64,000 nucleotides of DNA from Hoeflea_A sp965228785 (GTDB lineage: Bacteria; Pseudomonadota; Alphaproteobacteria; Rhizobiales; Rhizobiaceae), in the NCBI GenBank assembly GCA_965228785.1, contig CBDDIF010000002.1:1612001-1676000 (forward strand). The letters run 5' to 3'. The position numbers and the translations under genes were made by a program. The notes under the pieces were generated by a model that saw only the letters and a list, made by a program, of their open reading frames with translations, searched no databases and was not told the origin of the DNA. Below, piece by piece: positions 8,692 to 16,856 of the stretch; the stretch's first letter is position 1, and each line of letters opens with the position of its first letter.

Positions 8692-8708
8692 AATTGGTCA
8701 GGCCAATT
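8692..8708. promoter_or_regulatory. FadR/GntR-type operator in the divergent promoter
   Basis: AATTGG-TCAGG-CCAATT is a 17-bp palindrome containing TTGGTCAGGCCAA. This is very close to the TTGGTnnnACCAA sites of the FadR (FCD) subgroup, such as PdhR and LldR. It lies between the dehydratase operon (minus) and the SDR gene (plus). The only visible candidate ligand is the GntR-family protein encoded at the end of the same operon. Confidence 0.7.
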
Positions 8709-8739
8709 AACTACGCTTCACGAAGAGGGTCAAGCAGAA

Positions 8740-9504
8740 ATGTTCAATCTCGCGCCGGTGCCCGTTCCCGATCTCACGGGCAAGACCATCCTTGTGACCG
8801 GTGCCGGCCGGGGTATCGGCGCTGAGGTGGTGCGCGTCTTGATCGACAATGGAGCACGAGTTTACGCCGGTCTGTTCGACGATCACGCGGACACGCACGA
8901 GCCATTGCCCGAAGCCGCAACCCGACTTTCACTCGACGTGACTTCGCAAAGTCATGTGGACCAAACGATTGCCCGACTGCGTGAAGAGGCCGGACGTTTG
9001 GACGTGCTTATCAACAATGCCGGCACCATTGCGCCGATCGGCCATGTCACGAAGATATCCAGTGACGACCTGATTCCGACGCTGGCTGTCAACGTCGCCG
9101 GCGTTCACCGCATGACGATTGCGGCTCTGCCGCTGCTGCGTGAAAGCCGCGGTGTCATCATCAATGCCGGCACGGGTGCGGCGACCACGCCGATGGAAGG
9201 CTGGACCGCTTACTGCACTTCCAAGGCTGCCATGCACATGCTGACGCGCATGTTCGACCTGGAACTTGCCGAAGACGGCGTGCAGAGCTTCTTCATTGGA
9301 ATTCCGCCCACCGACACGGCCATGCAGGACACGATCCGCGAATCCGGCCTCAACCCGATCAGTCGGATCGCCCAATCGGACCTCGTTCCGCCGGCGGTGT
9401 CAGCGTCGGTGATCGCCTGGTTGTGTGGGCCCGAAGCACGCCAACTCGATGAGGTTCTTCTGGACGTGCGGCAGGACCGTTTTACCGCCCTGATGGATCT
9501 GTAA
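8740..9504 (+). CDS. SDR-family NAD(P)-dependent oxidoreductase
   Basis: 254-residue classical short-chain dehydrogenase with the cofactor motif TGAGRGIG (20-27), NNAG (92-95) and the active-site YCTSK (Y158, K162). The residue 13 before the tyrosine, normally Ser, is Thr145, a conservative change. It faces the sugar-acid operon across a 111-bp gap with a GntR-type operator. By analogy with non-phosphorylative L-fucose/L-rhamnose pathways, it could oxidise the 2-keto-3-deoxy acid made by the enolase-family dehydratase to the 2,4-diketo acid that the FAH-family hydrolase cleaves. That assignment comes from context, not from substrate-specific residues. Confidence 0.88.
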   Translation: MFNLAPVPVPDLTGKTILVTGAGRGIGAEVVRVLIDNGARVYAGLFDDHADTHEPLPEAATRLSLDVTSQSHVDQTIARLREEAGRLDVLINNAGTIAPIGHVTKISSDDLIPTLAVNVAGVHRMTIAALPLLRESRGVIINAGTGAATTPMEGWTAYCTSKAAMHMLTRMFDLELAEDGVQSFFIGIPPTDTAMQDTIRESGLNPISRIAQSDLVPPAVSASVIAWLCGPEARQLDEVLLDVRQDRFTALMDL

Positions 9505-9512
9505 TCCGCAGC

Positions 9513-10283
9513 TCAGAGCGACAACGGTAGTTCCAGATACTCGCCATAAATCCTGTCCCGATGTTCGAGCAGGATCGGATCGAGTGCTGCATCCGTCTCG
9601 TCGTCGCGCATCTCAAAGGCAGCACGGGTGCTCGCGCGCATGGCGCACTGCTCTTCAAGCAGCGGACGAAACAATGCCATGGCGGTCGCGCCATATATGT
9701 CAACGGCGGTCAGGCTGTTGCCGACATAAAAGTCGCTGCCGGATTCACGCTGTTCGCCGAGGCGCGCCGCCAACATCCGCAGCAGCGCCCGTGTCCGATC
9801 GCCAGCCGCCTCGCCCAATGCCGTTGAATGTCCGTATTTCGGCGCGAGATAACGGGCGACGCCTTCCTGAAATCCGCCAGTTCCGTTGAGACCAGCATGG
9901 ATCATCTGCAGTCGGCGCGACCAGCTCAGACCCTCTTCACCACAGATCTCATGAGCCAAACCGAAGGCCAACGCACGTTCACCGGGATCGGTAGGCAACA
10001 ACCGCGGCTCAGGAGCCAGCCGCTCGGCCAGAAGCAGGATGTCGGCCCAACCGGATCGTGGCTTGTCATCGCCGTGCATCACAACCGGCGCGTTATGCTG
10101 GCCGGTCCAACTTTTCGTCGTGCCGTTTTCGTAGTCCAGCCGCACCGCTGCCCAGTCGATGCCTTTGACGTGGAAGATTCCTTTAGCGGCTTCGCCCCAG
10201 GGGCTCGGCACATTGCCGACCACCACCATGCGCAAGCCTGGGTGATCCCGGGCCTCATCAGCTGTCATGTACTCAAACGCCAT
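9513..10283 (-). CDS. Glutathione S-transferase-like protein
   Basis: 256-residue protein with a two-domain GST layout. The N-terminal part resembles a thioredoxin-like fold: LRMVVVGNVPSPWGEAAKG carries a possible catalytic serine, and NAPVVMHGDDKPRSG fits the cis-Pro and glutathione-binding region. The C-terminal part has the helical GST stretch DFYVGNSLTAVDIYGA. Such proteins conjugate or reduce small substrates with glutathione in the cytosol. It converges on the SDR gene with an 8-bp gap and has its own promoter region toward xdhA. No operon partner is visible, so the substrate is unknown. Similarity is at fold level and the family call is moderately certain. Confidence 0.65.
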   Translation of the reverse strand: MAFEYMTADEARDHPGLRMVVVGNVPSPWGEAAKGIFHVKGIDWAAVRLDYENGTTKSWTGQHNAPVVMHGDDKPRSGWADILLLAERLAPEPRLLPTDPGERALAFGLAHEICGEEGLSWSRRLQMIHAGLNGTGGFQEGVARYLAPKYGHSTALGEAAGDRTRALLRMLAARLGEQRESGSDFYVGNSLTAVDIYGATAMALFRPLLEEQCAMRASTRAAFEMRDDETDAALDPILLEHRDRIYGEYLELPLSL

Positions 10284-10627
10284 TGCCGTACTCCCCGGTC
10301 AGTTCGATAAGCCCACGCATAACACACCGCATCAACGGAATTCACGCGTCTTTTGAGCCGCTTGTTGTCGCGCCTTCAACAGACCTCGTATCTCCGACAT
10401 ACCCGTTGTCGGTCTGATTCATCAGTTGTTGCTTGATCTTTGATTTTCAAACAGGATTCAATTTCCGTCAGGCGCGTGCAGCGCTTGCTATTTTCAAATG
10501 ATTCTTGCGGAAGAGCGGCCATTATCCAGAATCCATTGAAAGTCTTTTTGCGCCGGCCTTGGTTCTTTTTGCACGATTGGCGCTAGGATAGTCTGGAACA
10601 ATTATAGAGACTCCAGGGGTACGGTTC
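10284..10627. other. Divergent intergenic region before xdhA
   Basis: 344 bp without a supportable gene, relatively A+T-rich in its second half, between the GST-like gene (minus) and xdhA (plus). It must hold promoters for both. TTGGCG and AATTAT about 50 bases before xdhA, spaced by 17 bases, could be a weak promoter, and AGGGG lies eight bases before the xdhA ATG. I saw no convincing palindrome or RNA gene. Confidence 0.5.
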
Positions 10628-12097
10628 ATGCGTCTCGAAATCCGCTTCATCCTGAACAGCGAGGTGGTGCATCTGTCCGATGTGTCGCCGACGCTGACGC
10701 TGCTGGACTATCTGCGGCTACAGCGCCGTCTCACCGGCACCAAGGAAGGCTGCGCCGAGGGCGACTGCGGCGCCTGCACTGTCCTGGTCGGGCGGCTCGG
10801 CGCCAAAGGGCTGGTCTATGAGACCGTCAATGCCTGCATCCGTTTTGTCGGGTCGCTGGATGCCTGCCATGTCGTCACAGTTGAACATCTGAGTGACGTG
10901 AACGAGCGTCTGCATCCGGTGCAGCAGGCAATGGTGGATTTCCACGGTTCACAATGTGGCTTCTGCACACCGGGCATCGTCATGTCTCTTTACGGCCTTT
11001 GGCTGGAGACACCGAAGGCCGATGCCGCGCTGATCGAAAAGACCCTGCAGGGCAATTTGTGCCGTTGTACCGGTTACGAGTCCATTCTGCAGGCCGCGCT
11101 TTCGATGGGTGACGCCGACAACAGTGGCGACAAGCTGATCGTGACCCACGAGGCTATCGCCGAAAAGCTCTCTGAATTGCGCGACGGCAGCCGCGTGGAG
11201 ATTGATCATGCCGAAGGCAAAACCATCGTGCCCGGCTCGCTCGACGACCTGGCCGATGTCCTGGAGGCCCACCCGAACGCGACAGTCGTTGCCGGATCAA
11301 CCGATGTCGGCCTGTGGGTCACCAAACACATGCGTGACATTGCTCCGGCCGTGTTCATCGCCAATCTGGTCGAGATGCAGACAATCGCGGAAGACGATGA
11401 TGGCATCACGATCGGCGCCGGCGTGAGCTACACCGATGCCTTCGAGGCGATGGCCCGGCGCTACCCGACCATGGGTTCGTTGTGGGACCGTATCGGCGGC
11501 CAGCAGGTGCGCAATATGGGCACAGTGGGTGGCAACATTGCCAATGGCTCGCCGATCGGCGACACCCCTCCTCCGCTGATCGCGCTTGGCGCCAGCGTGA
11601 CGCTGCGCAAAGGCTCGGCGGAACGGACATTGCCGCTTGAGGACTTCTTCATCGACTACGGCAAGCAGGACAGGCAACCCGGCGAATTTGTCGCGTCCGT
11701 GCATGTGCCTGCCCTGCCTGAGAGCGAGCATTTCGCCGCCTACAAGATTTCCAAGCGCCGCGACGAGGACATTTCCGCTGTACTGGGTGCCTTTCGCGTG
11801 GCGTTAGACGATGGCGGCAAAGTTAGTTCGGTACGCATCGCCTTCGGTGGCATGGCGGCGACGCCGAAGCGTGCGAAAACAGTCGAAGCGGCACTCGTCG
11901 GCAAGCCTTGGGATGAGGCGACAATCGATGCGGCAATGGCGGCCTTCGACAGTGACTTCATGCCGCTGAGCGACTGGCGGGCATCGGCGCAATACCGCAT
12001 GTTGACGACAAAGAACCTTTTGAAACGCTTCTTCCTGGAGACGCGTGGCGAAGCGGTGCAGGTCACCCGTTATGAACCGACACTGGTGGAGGCGTGA
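10628..12097 (+). CDS. xdhA: Xanthine dehydrogenase small subunit (2Fe-2S and FAD domains)
   Basis: 489-residue iron-sulfur/flavin subunit. The N-terminal plant-type ferredoxin cluster has C42, C47, C50 (GCAEGDCGAC) and C70. The second 2Fe-2S domain has C110, C113 (QCGFCTPG), C145 and C147 (NLCRCTGY). From about residue 200 a FAD-binding molybdopterin-dehydrogenase domain follows (VVAGSTDVGLWVTK, GTVGGNIANGSPIGD). It passes electrons from the molybdenum subunit to NAD+ during hypoxanthine and xanthine oxidation to urate. It is the first gene of xdhABC; its TGA overlaps the xdhB start region (GTGACATG). No purine-responsive regulator is adjacent in the window. Confidence 0.95.
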   Translation: MRLEIRFILNSEVVHLSDVSPTLTLLDYLRLQRRLTGTKEGCAEGDCGACTVLVGRLGAKGLVYETVNACIRFVGSLDACHVVTVEHLSDVNERLHPVQQAMVDFHGSQCGFCTPGIVMSLYGLWLETPKADAALIEKTLQGNLCRCTGYESILQAALSMGDADNSGDKLIVTHEAIAEKLSELRDGSRVEIDHAEGKTIVPGSLDDLADVLEAHPNATVVAGSTDVGLWVTKHMRDIAPAVFIANLVEMQTIAEDDDGITIGAGVSYTDAFEAMARRYPTMGSLWDRIGGQQVRNMGTVGGNIANGSPIGDTPPPLIALGASVTLRKGSAERTLPLEDFFIDYGKQDRQPGEFVASVHVPALPESEHFAAYKISKRRDEDISAVLGAFRVALDDGGKVSSVRIAFGGMAATPKRAKTVEAALVGKPWDEATIDAAMAAFDSDFMPLSDWRASAQYRMLTTKNLLKRFFLETRGEAVQVTRYEPTLVEA

Positions 12098-12098
12098 C

Positions 12099-14426
12099 AT
12101 GACGGTACATCAGCGCAGCAGCACTGAAATTTCTGGCGGCGTCCACACCTCACGGCGTCATGATTCCGCACACAAGCACGTCACGGGAACCGCCGAATAT
12201 ATTGATGACATGCGCGAGCCGGCAGGGACGCTACATGGCTATCTCGGTCTTTCAGAACGGGCGAAGGCCACCATCACTGCCATGGATCTCGAGGCCGTGC
12301 GCAATGCTCCAGGCGTCGTCGGCGTTCTGACGGCGGCGGATGTTCCAGGCGAGAACGACCTCAGCCCGACGCACCGTCACGACGAGCCCGTGTTATCCGA
12401 CGGCCATTGCTCTTTCTACGGTCAGCCGATTTTTGCTGTGATTGCTGAGACCCGCGAGCTGGCACGCCGCGCGGCAACACTGGCCAAGGTCGAATATGAC
12501 GAGCAGCCACACCATACCGACGTCGTCTCGGCGATGGAGGCGGACTACCCGCACGTCACCGAACCGCTGCAATTGCGCAACGGCGACGCGGAGGCAGGCC
12601 TCGCCGGCCGCACAAACCGGCTCTCCGGTGAAATGCGGATTGGCGGCCAGGACCACTTCTACCTGGAAGGACATATCTCCATGGCTGTGCCTGGCGAGGA
12701 TGACGAGGTTACAGTCTATTGCTCGACCCAGCATCCCAGTGAAGTCCAGCATATGGTGGCGCAGGCTTTGGGCACCGTTTCAAACGCCGTGACGGTACAC
12801 ACGCGCCGCATGGGCGGCGGTTTCGGCGGCAAAGAGACCCAGGGCAACCAGTTCGCGGCGCTCGCCGCGATCGCCGCCAAGCGGTACAACCGTGCCGTCA
12901 AGATCCGTCCGGACCGAGACGACGACATGACGGCCACCGGCAAGCGCCACGACTTTCACGTGGAGTACGATGTCGCCTACGATGATGACGGACGCATCGA
13001 ATCGGTCGACGCTGTCTTCGCCGCTCGCTGCGGCTTCTCGTCCGACCTCTCCGGACCGGTCACCGACCGGGCTCTGTTCCATTTCGACAATTGCTACTTC
13101 CTGCCAAATGTTCGGCTTCGTTCGCGGCCGATGAAGACCGATACGGTGTCGAACACCGCGTTTCGCGGCTTCGGCGGCCCGCAGGGAAAGATCGGTGGCG
13201 AGCGCGTCATCGAAGAGATCGCCTACGCCCTCGGCAAGGACCCGCTGGAGGTGCGCAAGGCCAATTTCTACGGCATCGACGAGCGCAACGTGACGCCCTA
13301 CCATCAGGTCGTCGAGGACAACATTATCCATCGCATCGTCGAGGAACTGGAGACATCGTCGGACTACCAGAACAGGCGGCAGGCGATCCTGGCCCACAAC
13401 GCCGAAGGCGGGGTGCTGCGCAAGGGCATCTCCCTCACCCCGGTCAAGTTCGGAATTTCGTTCACCGCCACCTGGTTCAATCAGGCCGGTGCCCTGGTTC
13501 ACATCTACCAGGATGGCTCGATCCACCTGAACCACGGCGGCACCGAGATGGGCCAGGGGCTCAACACCAAGGTAGCGCAGGTGGTGGCCGACGAATTCCA
13601 GGTCGATATCGAAACGATCCGTATCACCGCCACCAACACCGGCAAGGTGCCGAACACATCAGCGACCGCCGCCTCGTCGGGCTCCGACCTCAACGGCATG
13701 GCAGCGGCCAATGCCTGCGAGCAAATCAAGGCCCGGCTGGTCGACTATGCGTCCGAGCACTTTGGTGTTCCGGTCGAACAGGTCACTTTCGTGCCGAACC
13801 ATGTTCAGGTCGGCAACCAGCTTATCCCCTTCCCGGAGCTTGTTCGCCAGGCCTATACCCACCGGGTGCAGCTGTCGGCCGCCGGCTTCTACAAGACGCC
13901 GAAGATCCACTGGAACCGAGAGACCGGACAGGGTCGGCCGTTTTTCTACTTTGCTTATGGAGCGTCGGTCTCCGAAGTGACCATCGATACGCTGACCGGC
14001 GAATATCATGTCGATCGGGTGGACATCCTGCACGATGTCGGCAAGTCGCTGAACCCGGCCATCGACATGGGTCAGATTCAAGGCGCCTTCGTTCAAGGCA
14101 TGGGCTGGCTGACAACCGAGGAATTGTGGTGGGACGACAACGGCCGGCTGCGCACCCATGCCCCGTCGACGTACAAGATCCCGGTGGCCTCCGACAAACC
14201 GAAGGTCTTCAACGTCGATCTAGCCCACTGGTCGACCAACAAGGAGCGCACCATCCGCCGCTCAAAGGCCGTCGGGGAGCCGCCCTTCATGCTGGCCAAT
14301 TCCGTGCTCGAGGCCCTCTCCATGGCCGTTGCCAGTGTTGCCGACTACCAGGAATGCCCGAGGCTCGACGCCCCGGCAACGCCGGAACGTATCCTGCTCG
14401 CTGTCGAGCGGTTGAAGGGAGCGTAA
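12099..14426 (+). CDS. xdhB: Xanthine dehydrogenase molybdopterin-binding large subunit
   Basis: 775-residue catalytic subunit. After the aldehyde-oxidase N-terminal domain (HVTGTAEYIDDM) come molybdenum-cofactor-binding motifs: GGGFGGKE (239-246), AFRGFGGPQG, GGTEMGQGLNTKV and, near the C-terminus, VGEPPFMLANS, whose Glu (about residue 727) is the expected catalytic base. The ATG at 12099 lies one base after the xdhA stop; a longer reading into xdhA is not needed. It hydroxylates hypoxanthine and xanthine in the cytoplasm in complex with XdhA. The AFRGFGGPQG stretch carries the Arg typical of purine-oxidising members, supporting xanthine dehydrogenase over generic aldehyde oxidase. Confidence 0.95.
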   Translation: MTVHQRSSTEISGGVHTSRRHDSAHKHVTGTAEYIDDMREPAGTLHGYLGLSERAKATITAMDLEAVRNAPGVVGVLTAADVPGENDLSPTHRHDEPVLSDGHCSFYGQPIFAVIAETRELARRAATLAKVEYDEQPHHTDVVSAMEADYPHVTEPLQLRNGDAEAGLAGRTNRLSGEMRIGGQDHFYLEGHISMAVPGEDDEVTVYCSTQHPSEVQHMVAQALGTVSNAVTVHTRRMGGGFGGKETQGNQFAALAAIAAKRYNRAVKIRPDRDDDMTATGKRHDFHVEYDVAYDDDGRIESVDAVFAARCGFSSDLSGPVTDRALFHFDNCYFLPNVRLRSRPMKTDTVSNTAFRGFGGPQGKIGGERVIEEIAYALGKDPLEVRKANFYGIDERNVTPYHQVVEDNIIHRIVEELETSSDYQNRRQAILAHNAEGGVLRKGISLTPVKFGISFTATWFNQAGALVHIYQDGSIHLNHGGTEMGQGLNTKVAQVVADEFQVDIETIRITATNTGKVPNTSATAASSGSDLNGMAAANACEQIKARLVDYASEHFGVPVEQVTFVPNHVQVGNQLIPFPELVRQAYTHRVQLSAAGFYKTPKIHWNRETGQGRPFFYFAYGASVSEVTIDTLTGEYHVDRVDILHDVGKSLNPAIDMGQIQGAFVQGMGWLTTEELWWDDNGRLRTHAPSTYKIPVASDKPKVFNVDLAHWSTNKERTIRRSKAVGEPPFMLANSVLEALSMAVASVADYQECPRLDAPATPERILLAVERLKGA

Positions 14427-14433
14427 CGCAACC

Positions 14434-15255
14434 ATGGCACCGCGCGCCGCCAAGCTGTCGCGCTTTCTCGCCGGGAACGACGCGATCATGAAGATCGAAG
14501 TCGCGGAGGCGCGTGGCTCGACACCGCGCGAGGCGGGCACCTGGATGCTGGTTTCAGCAGACGGGTTGTTCGGAACCATCGGCGGCGGCCAACTGGAACT
14601 GATGGCGATCGAGGAAGCACGCGCCAAGCTTGCCGCCGGAGAGAACGGCGGTTCGATGGCCATTCCGCTCGGTCCGGAAATCGGTCAGTGTTGCGGCGGC
14701 AATGTCCAACTCACCATCAGCCGCCTCAAGGATGCAGACGCGGAAACGCTGCTTGATGTGCGCAAGGCGCGCGATGCAGCATTGCCGGAGGTCTACGTGT
14801 TCGGCGCCGGCCATGTCGGCAAGGCTCTGGCCATTGCCCTGAGTCCGCTGCCGCTGCGCACGATCCTTGTGGAGACCCGTCAGAACGAATTGGATGCGGC
14901 AACCGACGATGTCGACAAGCGGCTCGTGGCAATGCCAGAATCGCTGGTCGGCGGGGCTCATCCGGGATCGGCCTTTGTCGTGCTCACGCATGATCATGCT
15001 CTCGACTTTCTCATCGTCGGTGCGGCCCTGGCCCGCTTGGACGCTGCCTATATCGGCATGATCGGCTCCAAGACCAAACGTGCCAGCTACGCGAGCTGGC
15101 ACGTCAAGGAAGCCGGGGGTGACCGCCAAGACCTTGAGCGCCTGGTCTGCCCCATCGGTGGCAGCGCCGTTCGCGACAAACGTCCCGAGGTGATCGCGGC
15201 GCTGACAGCGGCGGAGATCATGACCGCCATCGCAAGGCTGCCAGCATCAGAATAG
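14434..15255 (+). CDS. xdhC: Xanthine dehydrogenase accessory protein XdhC
   Basis: 273-residue XdhC/CoxI-family chaperone that binds molybdenum cofactor, assists its sulfuration and inserts it into XdhB. The N-terminal XdhC_CoxI domain has RGSTPREAGTWMLV and FGTIGGGQLE. The C-terminal Rossmann-like domain has VYVFGAGHVGKALA and AYIGMIGSKTKR. It starts 8 bp after xdhB with a GAAGGGAG ribosome-binding site and completes the xdhABC operon. It might also serve the second molybdenum hydroxylase at the right end of the window, though that is about 47 kb away. It converges on a MAPEG gene with a 5-bp gap. Confidence 0.94.
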   Translation: MAPRAAKLSRFLAGNDAIMKIEVAEARGSTPREAGTWMLVSADGLFGTIGGGQLELMAIEEARAKLAAGENGGSMAIPLGPEIGQCCGGNVQLTISRLKDADAETLLDVRKARDAALPEVYVFGAGHVGKALAIALSPLPLRTILVETRQNELDAATDDVDKRLVAMPESLVGGAHPGSAFVVLTHDHALDFLIVGAALARLDAAYIGMIGSKTKRASYASWHVKEAGGDRQDLERLVCPIGGSAVRDKRPEVIAALTAAEIMTAIARLPASE

Positions 15256-15260
15256 TCTGC

Positions 15261-15713
15261 TCAGGCCGACACCGCTGATATGGCGGCATACACAAGTGCG
15301 GCCCCGAGCAGCACCGAGGATATGGCTGAGAGCCCAGCGCCGCCTGCACGCAAGTTCAGGAACAGCTTCTTGCGGCTCCCCTCTCCGATCCCATGCGACC
15401 CTGCTTTGTCGGAAAAACCGGCGATATGCAGCAGACGTGCGATGGCGAAGACGATGGCCGTCCAGAATGCTATCGCGGTCTGCCCCATCAGCAATTCGTA
15501 CAGGGTGAGCGTCACAACAAAGATGGCGGCGTTTTCCGCGAGGTTGCCGTGGCGGCGTACCAGCCGTTCCAGTTTGACGTCTCCGTCAACCCCGGCTCCC
15601 TTGCCGACGTTGGTTCGATAGAGACCGACAGTGACCATCAGAATGTTCTGGACCACCAGCAGCGTACCGCCAAGGAGCGCCGCATAGAGCGGCATGTTCA
15701 ATGACATTTCCAT
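15261..15713 (-). CDS. MAPEG-family membrane protein
   Basis: 150-residue protein with about four hydrophobic segments, the size and layout of the MAPEG family (membrane-associated proteins in eicosanoid and glutathione metabolism). The characteristic stretch RLVRRHGNLAENAAIFVVTL is present, as is the later LLHIAGFSDKAGSHGIGEG. Bacterial members are often annotated as microsomal-GST-like, but activity is rarely shown. Start at 15713 (MEMSLN) follows GGAAAG about nine bases upstream; an ATG two codons later is possible. It stands alone, convergent with xdhC and downstream of the quinone-oxidoreductase-like gene, from which it is separated by 30 bp on the same strand. Confidence 0.85.
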   Translation of the reverse strand: MEMSLNMPLYAALLGGTLLVVQNILMVTVGLYRTNVGKGAGVDGDVKLERLVRRHGNLAENAAIFVVTLTLYELLMGQTAIAFWTAIVFAIARLLHIAGFSDKAGSHGIGEGSRKKLFLNLRAGGAGLSAISSVLLGAALVYAAISAVSA

Positions 15714-15743
15714 GGTTCTTGCTTTCCAAAGGGCGCGTTCAAA

Positions 15744-16727
15744 TCAGGCGGCGTTCGGCGTCAGAATAACCTTTCCATCGCGGCCGCTCTCCGCCGCTCG
15801 AATGACAGCATCCTTGATGTTATCCAGCGAATAGCGGGAGTCGATCCGGGTCTTCAGCTGGCCGCTGGCAATCAGCGGCATAAGTGCTCCGAATGCAGCC
15901 TGTTTCTCCTCCTGGCTAGCCGTCTCGTACCACTTGGCCAACCAGAAACCGCGCACATTGACGTCATTGGCGATGACCGATGACAAGCTCAGTTGCGGCA
16001 TCTGGCCGGACAGGACGCCGTAGGAAGCGATTGTGGCGCCGTAAGCCAGGGTGCCGACCAGGCGTTCAAAGGTTTCGCCCGCCACACTATCAAAGGCCAG
16101 CACGATCGGTGCGCCACCGGTTGCTTCCATCACTCGCTCGGCAAGGTCAGGCCCATCGGTCAGAACGACATCAGCACCCAGCGCCACCAGGCCGGGGATC
16201 GGGTTCTCGCGCCGCACGACGTTGACCGTCTTGATTCCACGTTGAGCAGCCAACTGAACGACCAACTCTCCGACGGCCGAGTTGGCGGCACTCTGGATGA
16301 TCCAGTCTCCCTCGCTCAGATCCTTCATCTTGGTCAAAAGCAGATGCGCGGTCAGCGGATTGACCGCCACCATGGAGAGCTGCTCCGCATCTCCGGGAGG
16401 TGCCGGGATGAAGGCGGTAGCCGACGCCGTGAGTTCATCGCGCCAGGTTCCTCCCGCACCGGCCAGAAGAACCTTCTGTCCGGGCTTGAGGTGGTCGACC
16501 CCATCGCCAATCTCAACGACTTCACCAATACCCTCCCCTCCGGGTACGGATGGCAGGTCCGGTGATGACGCGTATTGCCCGGCGATTTGCATCAGGATCG
16601 CCGGATGAATGGGTGTAGCAAGGACTTTCACGCGAACCTCGCCAGAGCCCGGCGTACGCGACGGCAACTCCTTCAGCTCCAGAACGTCGGCCGGGTTTCC
16701 CAACTCGCTAAAATAGATGGCTTTCAT
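15744..16727 (-). CDS. Zinc-independent MDR-family oxidoreductase (quinone reductase-like)
   Basis: 327-residue medium-chain dehydrogenase/reductase. The catalytic GroES-like N-terminal half has LPSVPGGEGIGEVVEIGDGV, and the Rossmann half has AANSAVGELVVQLA in the nucleotide-binding position. The structural-zinc cysteine cluster of alcohol dehydrogenases is absent, which points to the trans-2-enoyl-CoA reductase or quinone reductase branch. The start at 16727 (MKAIYFSELG) is preferred to an ATG five codons upstream. It is transcribed divergently from a LysR regulator, with an inverted repeat in the gap, so the regulator probably controls it in response to an electrophile or quinone (inference). 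Confidence 0.85.
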   Translation of the reverse strand: MKAIYFSELGNPADVLELKELPSRTPGSGEVRVKVLATPIHPAILMQIAGQYASSPDLPSVPGGEGIGEVVEIGDGVDHLKPGQKVLLAGAGGTWRDELTASATAFIPAPPGDAEQLSMVAVNPLTAHLLLTKMKDLSEGDWIIQSAANSAVGELVVQLAAQRGIKTVNVVRRENPIPGLVALGADVVLTDGPDLAERVMEATGGAPIVLAFDSVAGETFERLVGTLAYGATIASYGVLSGQMPQLSLSSVIANDVNVRGFWLAKWYETASQEEKQAAFGALMPLIASGQLKTRIDSRYSLDNIKDAVIRAAESGRDGKVILTPNAA

Positions 16728-16817
16728 TTTCAGACACTCCAATCAGTTTTCAATTATTGTCAAAACCGATATAAGAGCGCTAAATCAGGGAAAAAACCGA
16801 CCCAAATCGCGGAACTG

Positions 16818-16836
16818 TATTGCCTTTCCGGCAATA
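16818..16836. promoter_or_regulatory. Inverted repeat, likely LysR binding site
   Basis: TATTGCC-TTTCC-GGCAATA is a 19-bp palindrome ending 20 bases before the LysR ATG and about 90 bases before the divergent MDR gene. Its size and position fit a LysR-type T-N11-A recognition site used for both autoregulation and activation. Confidence 0.5.
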
Positions 16837-16856
16837 GTTGGGAATTAAGCACGACC

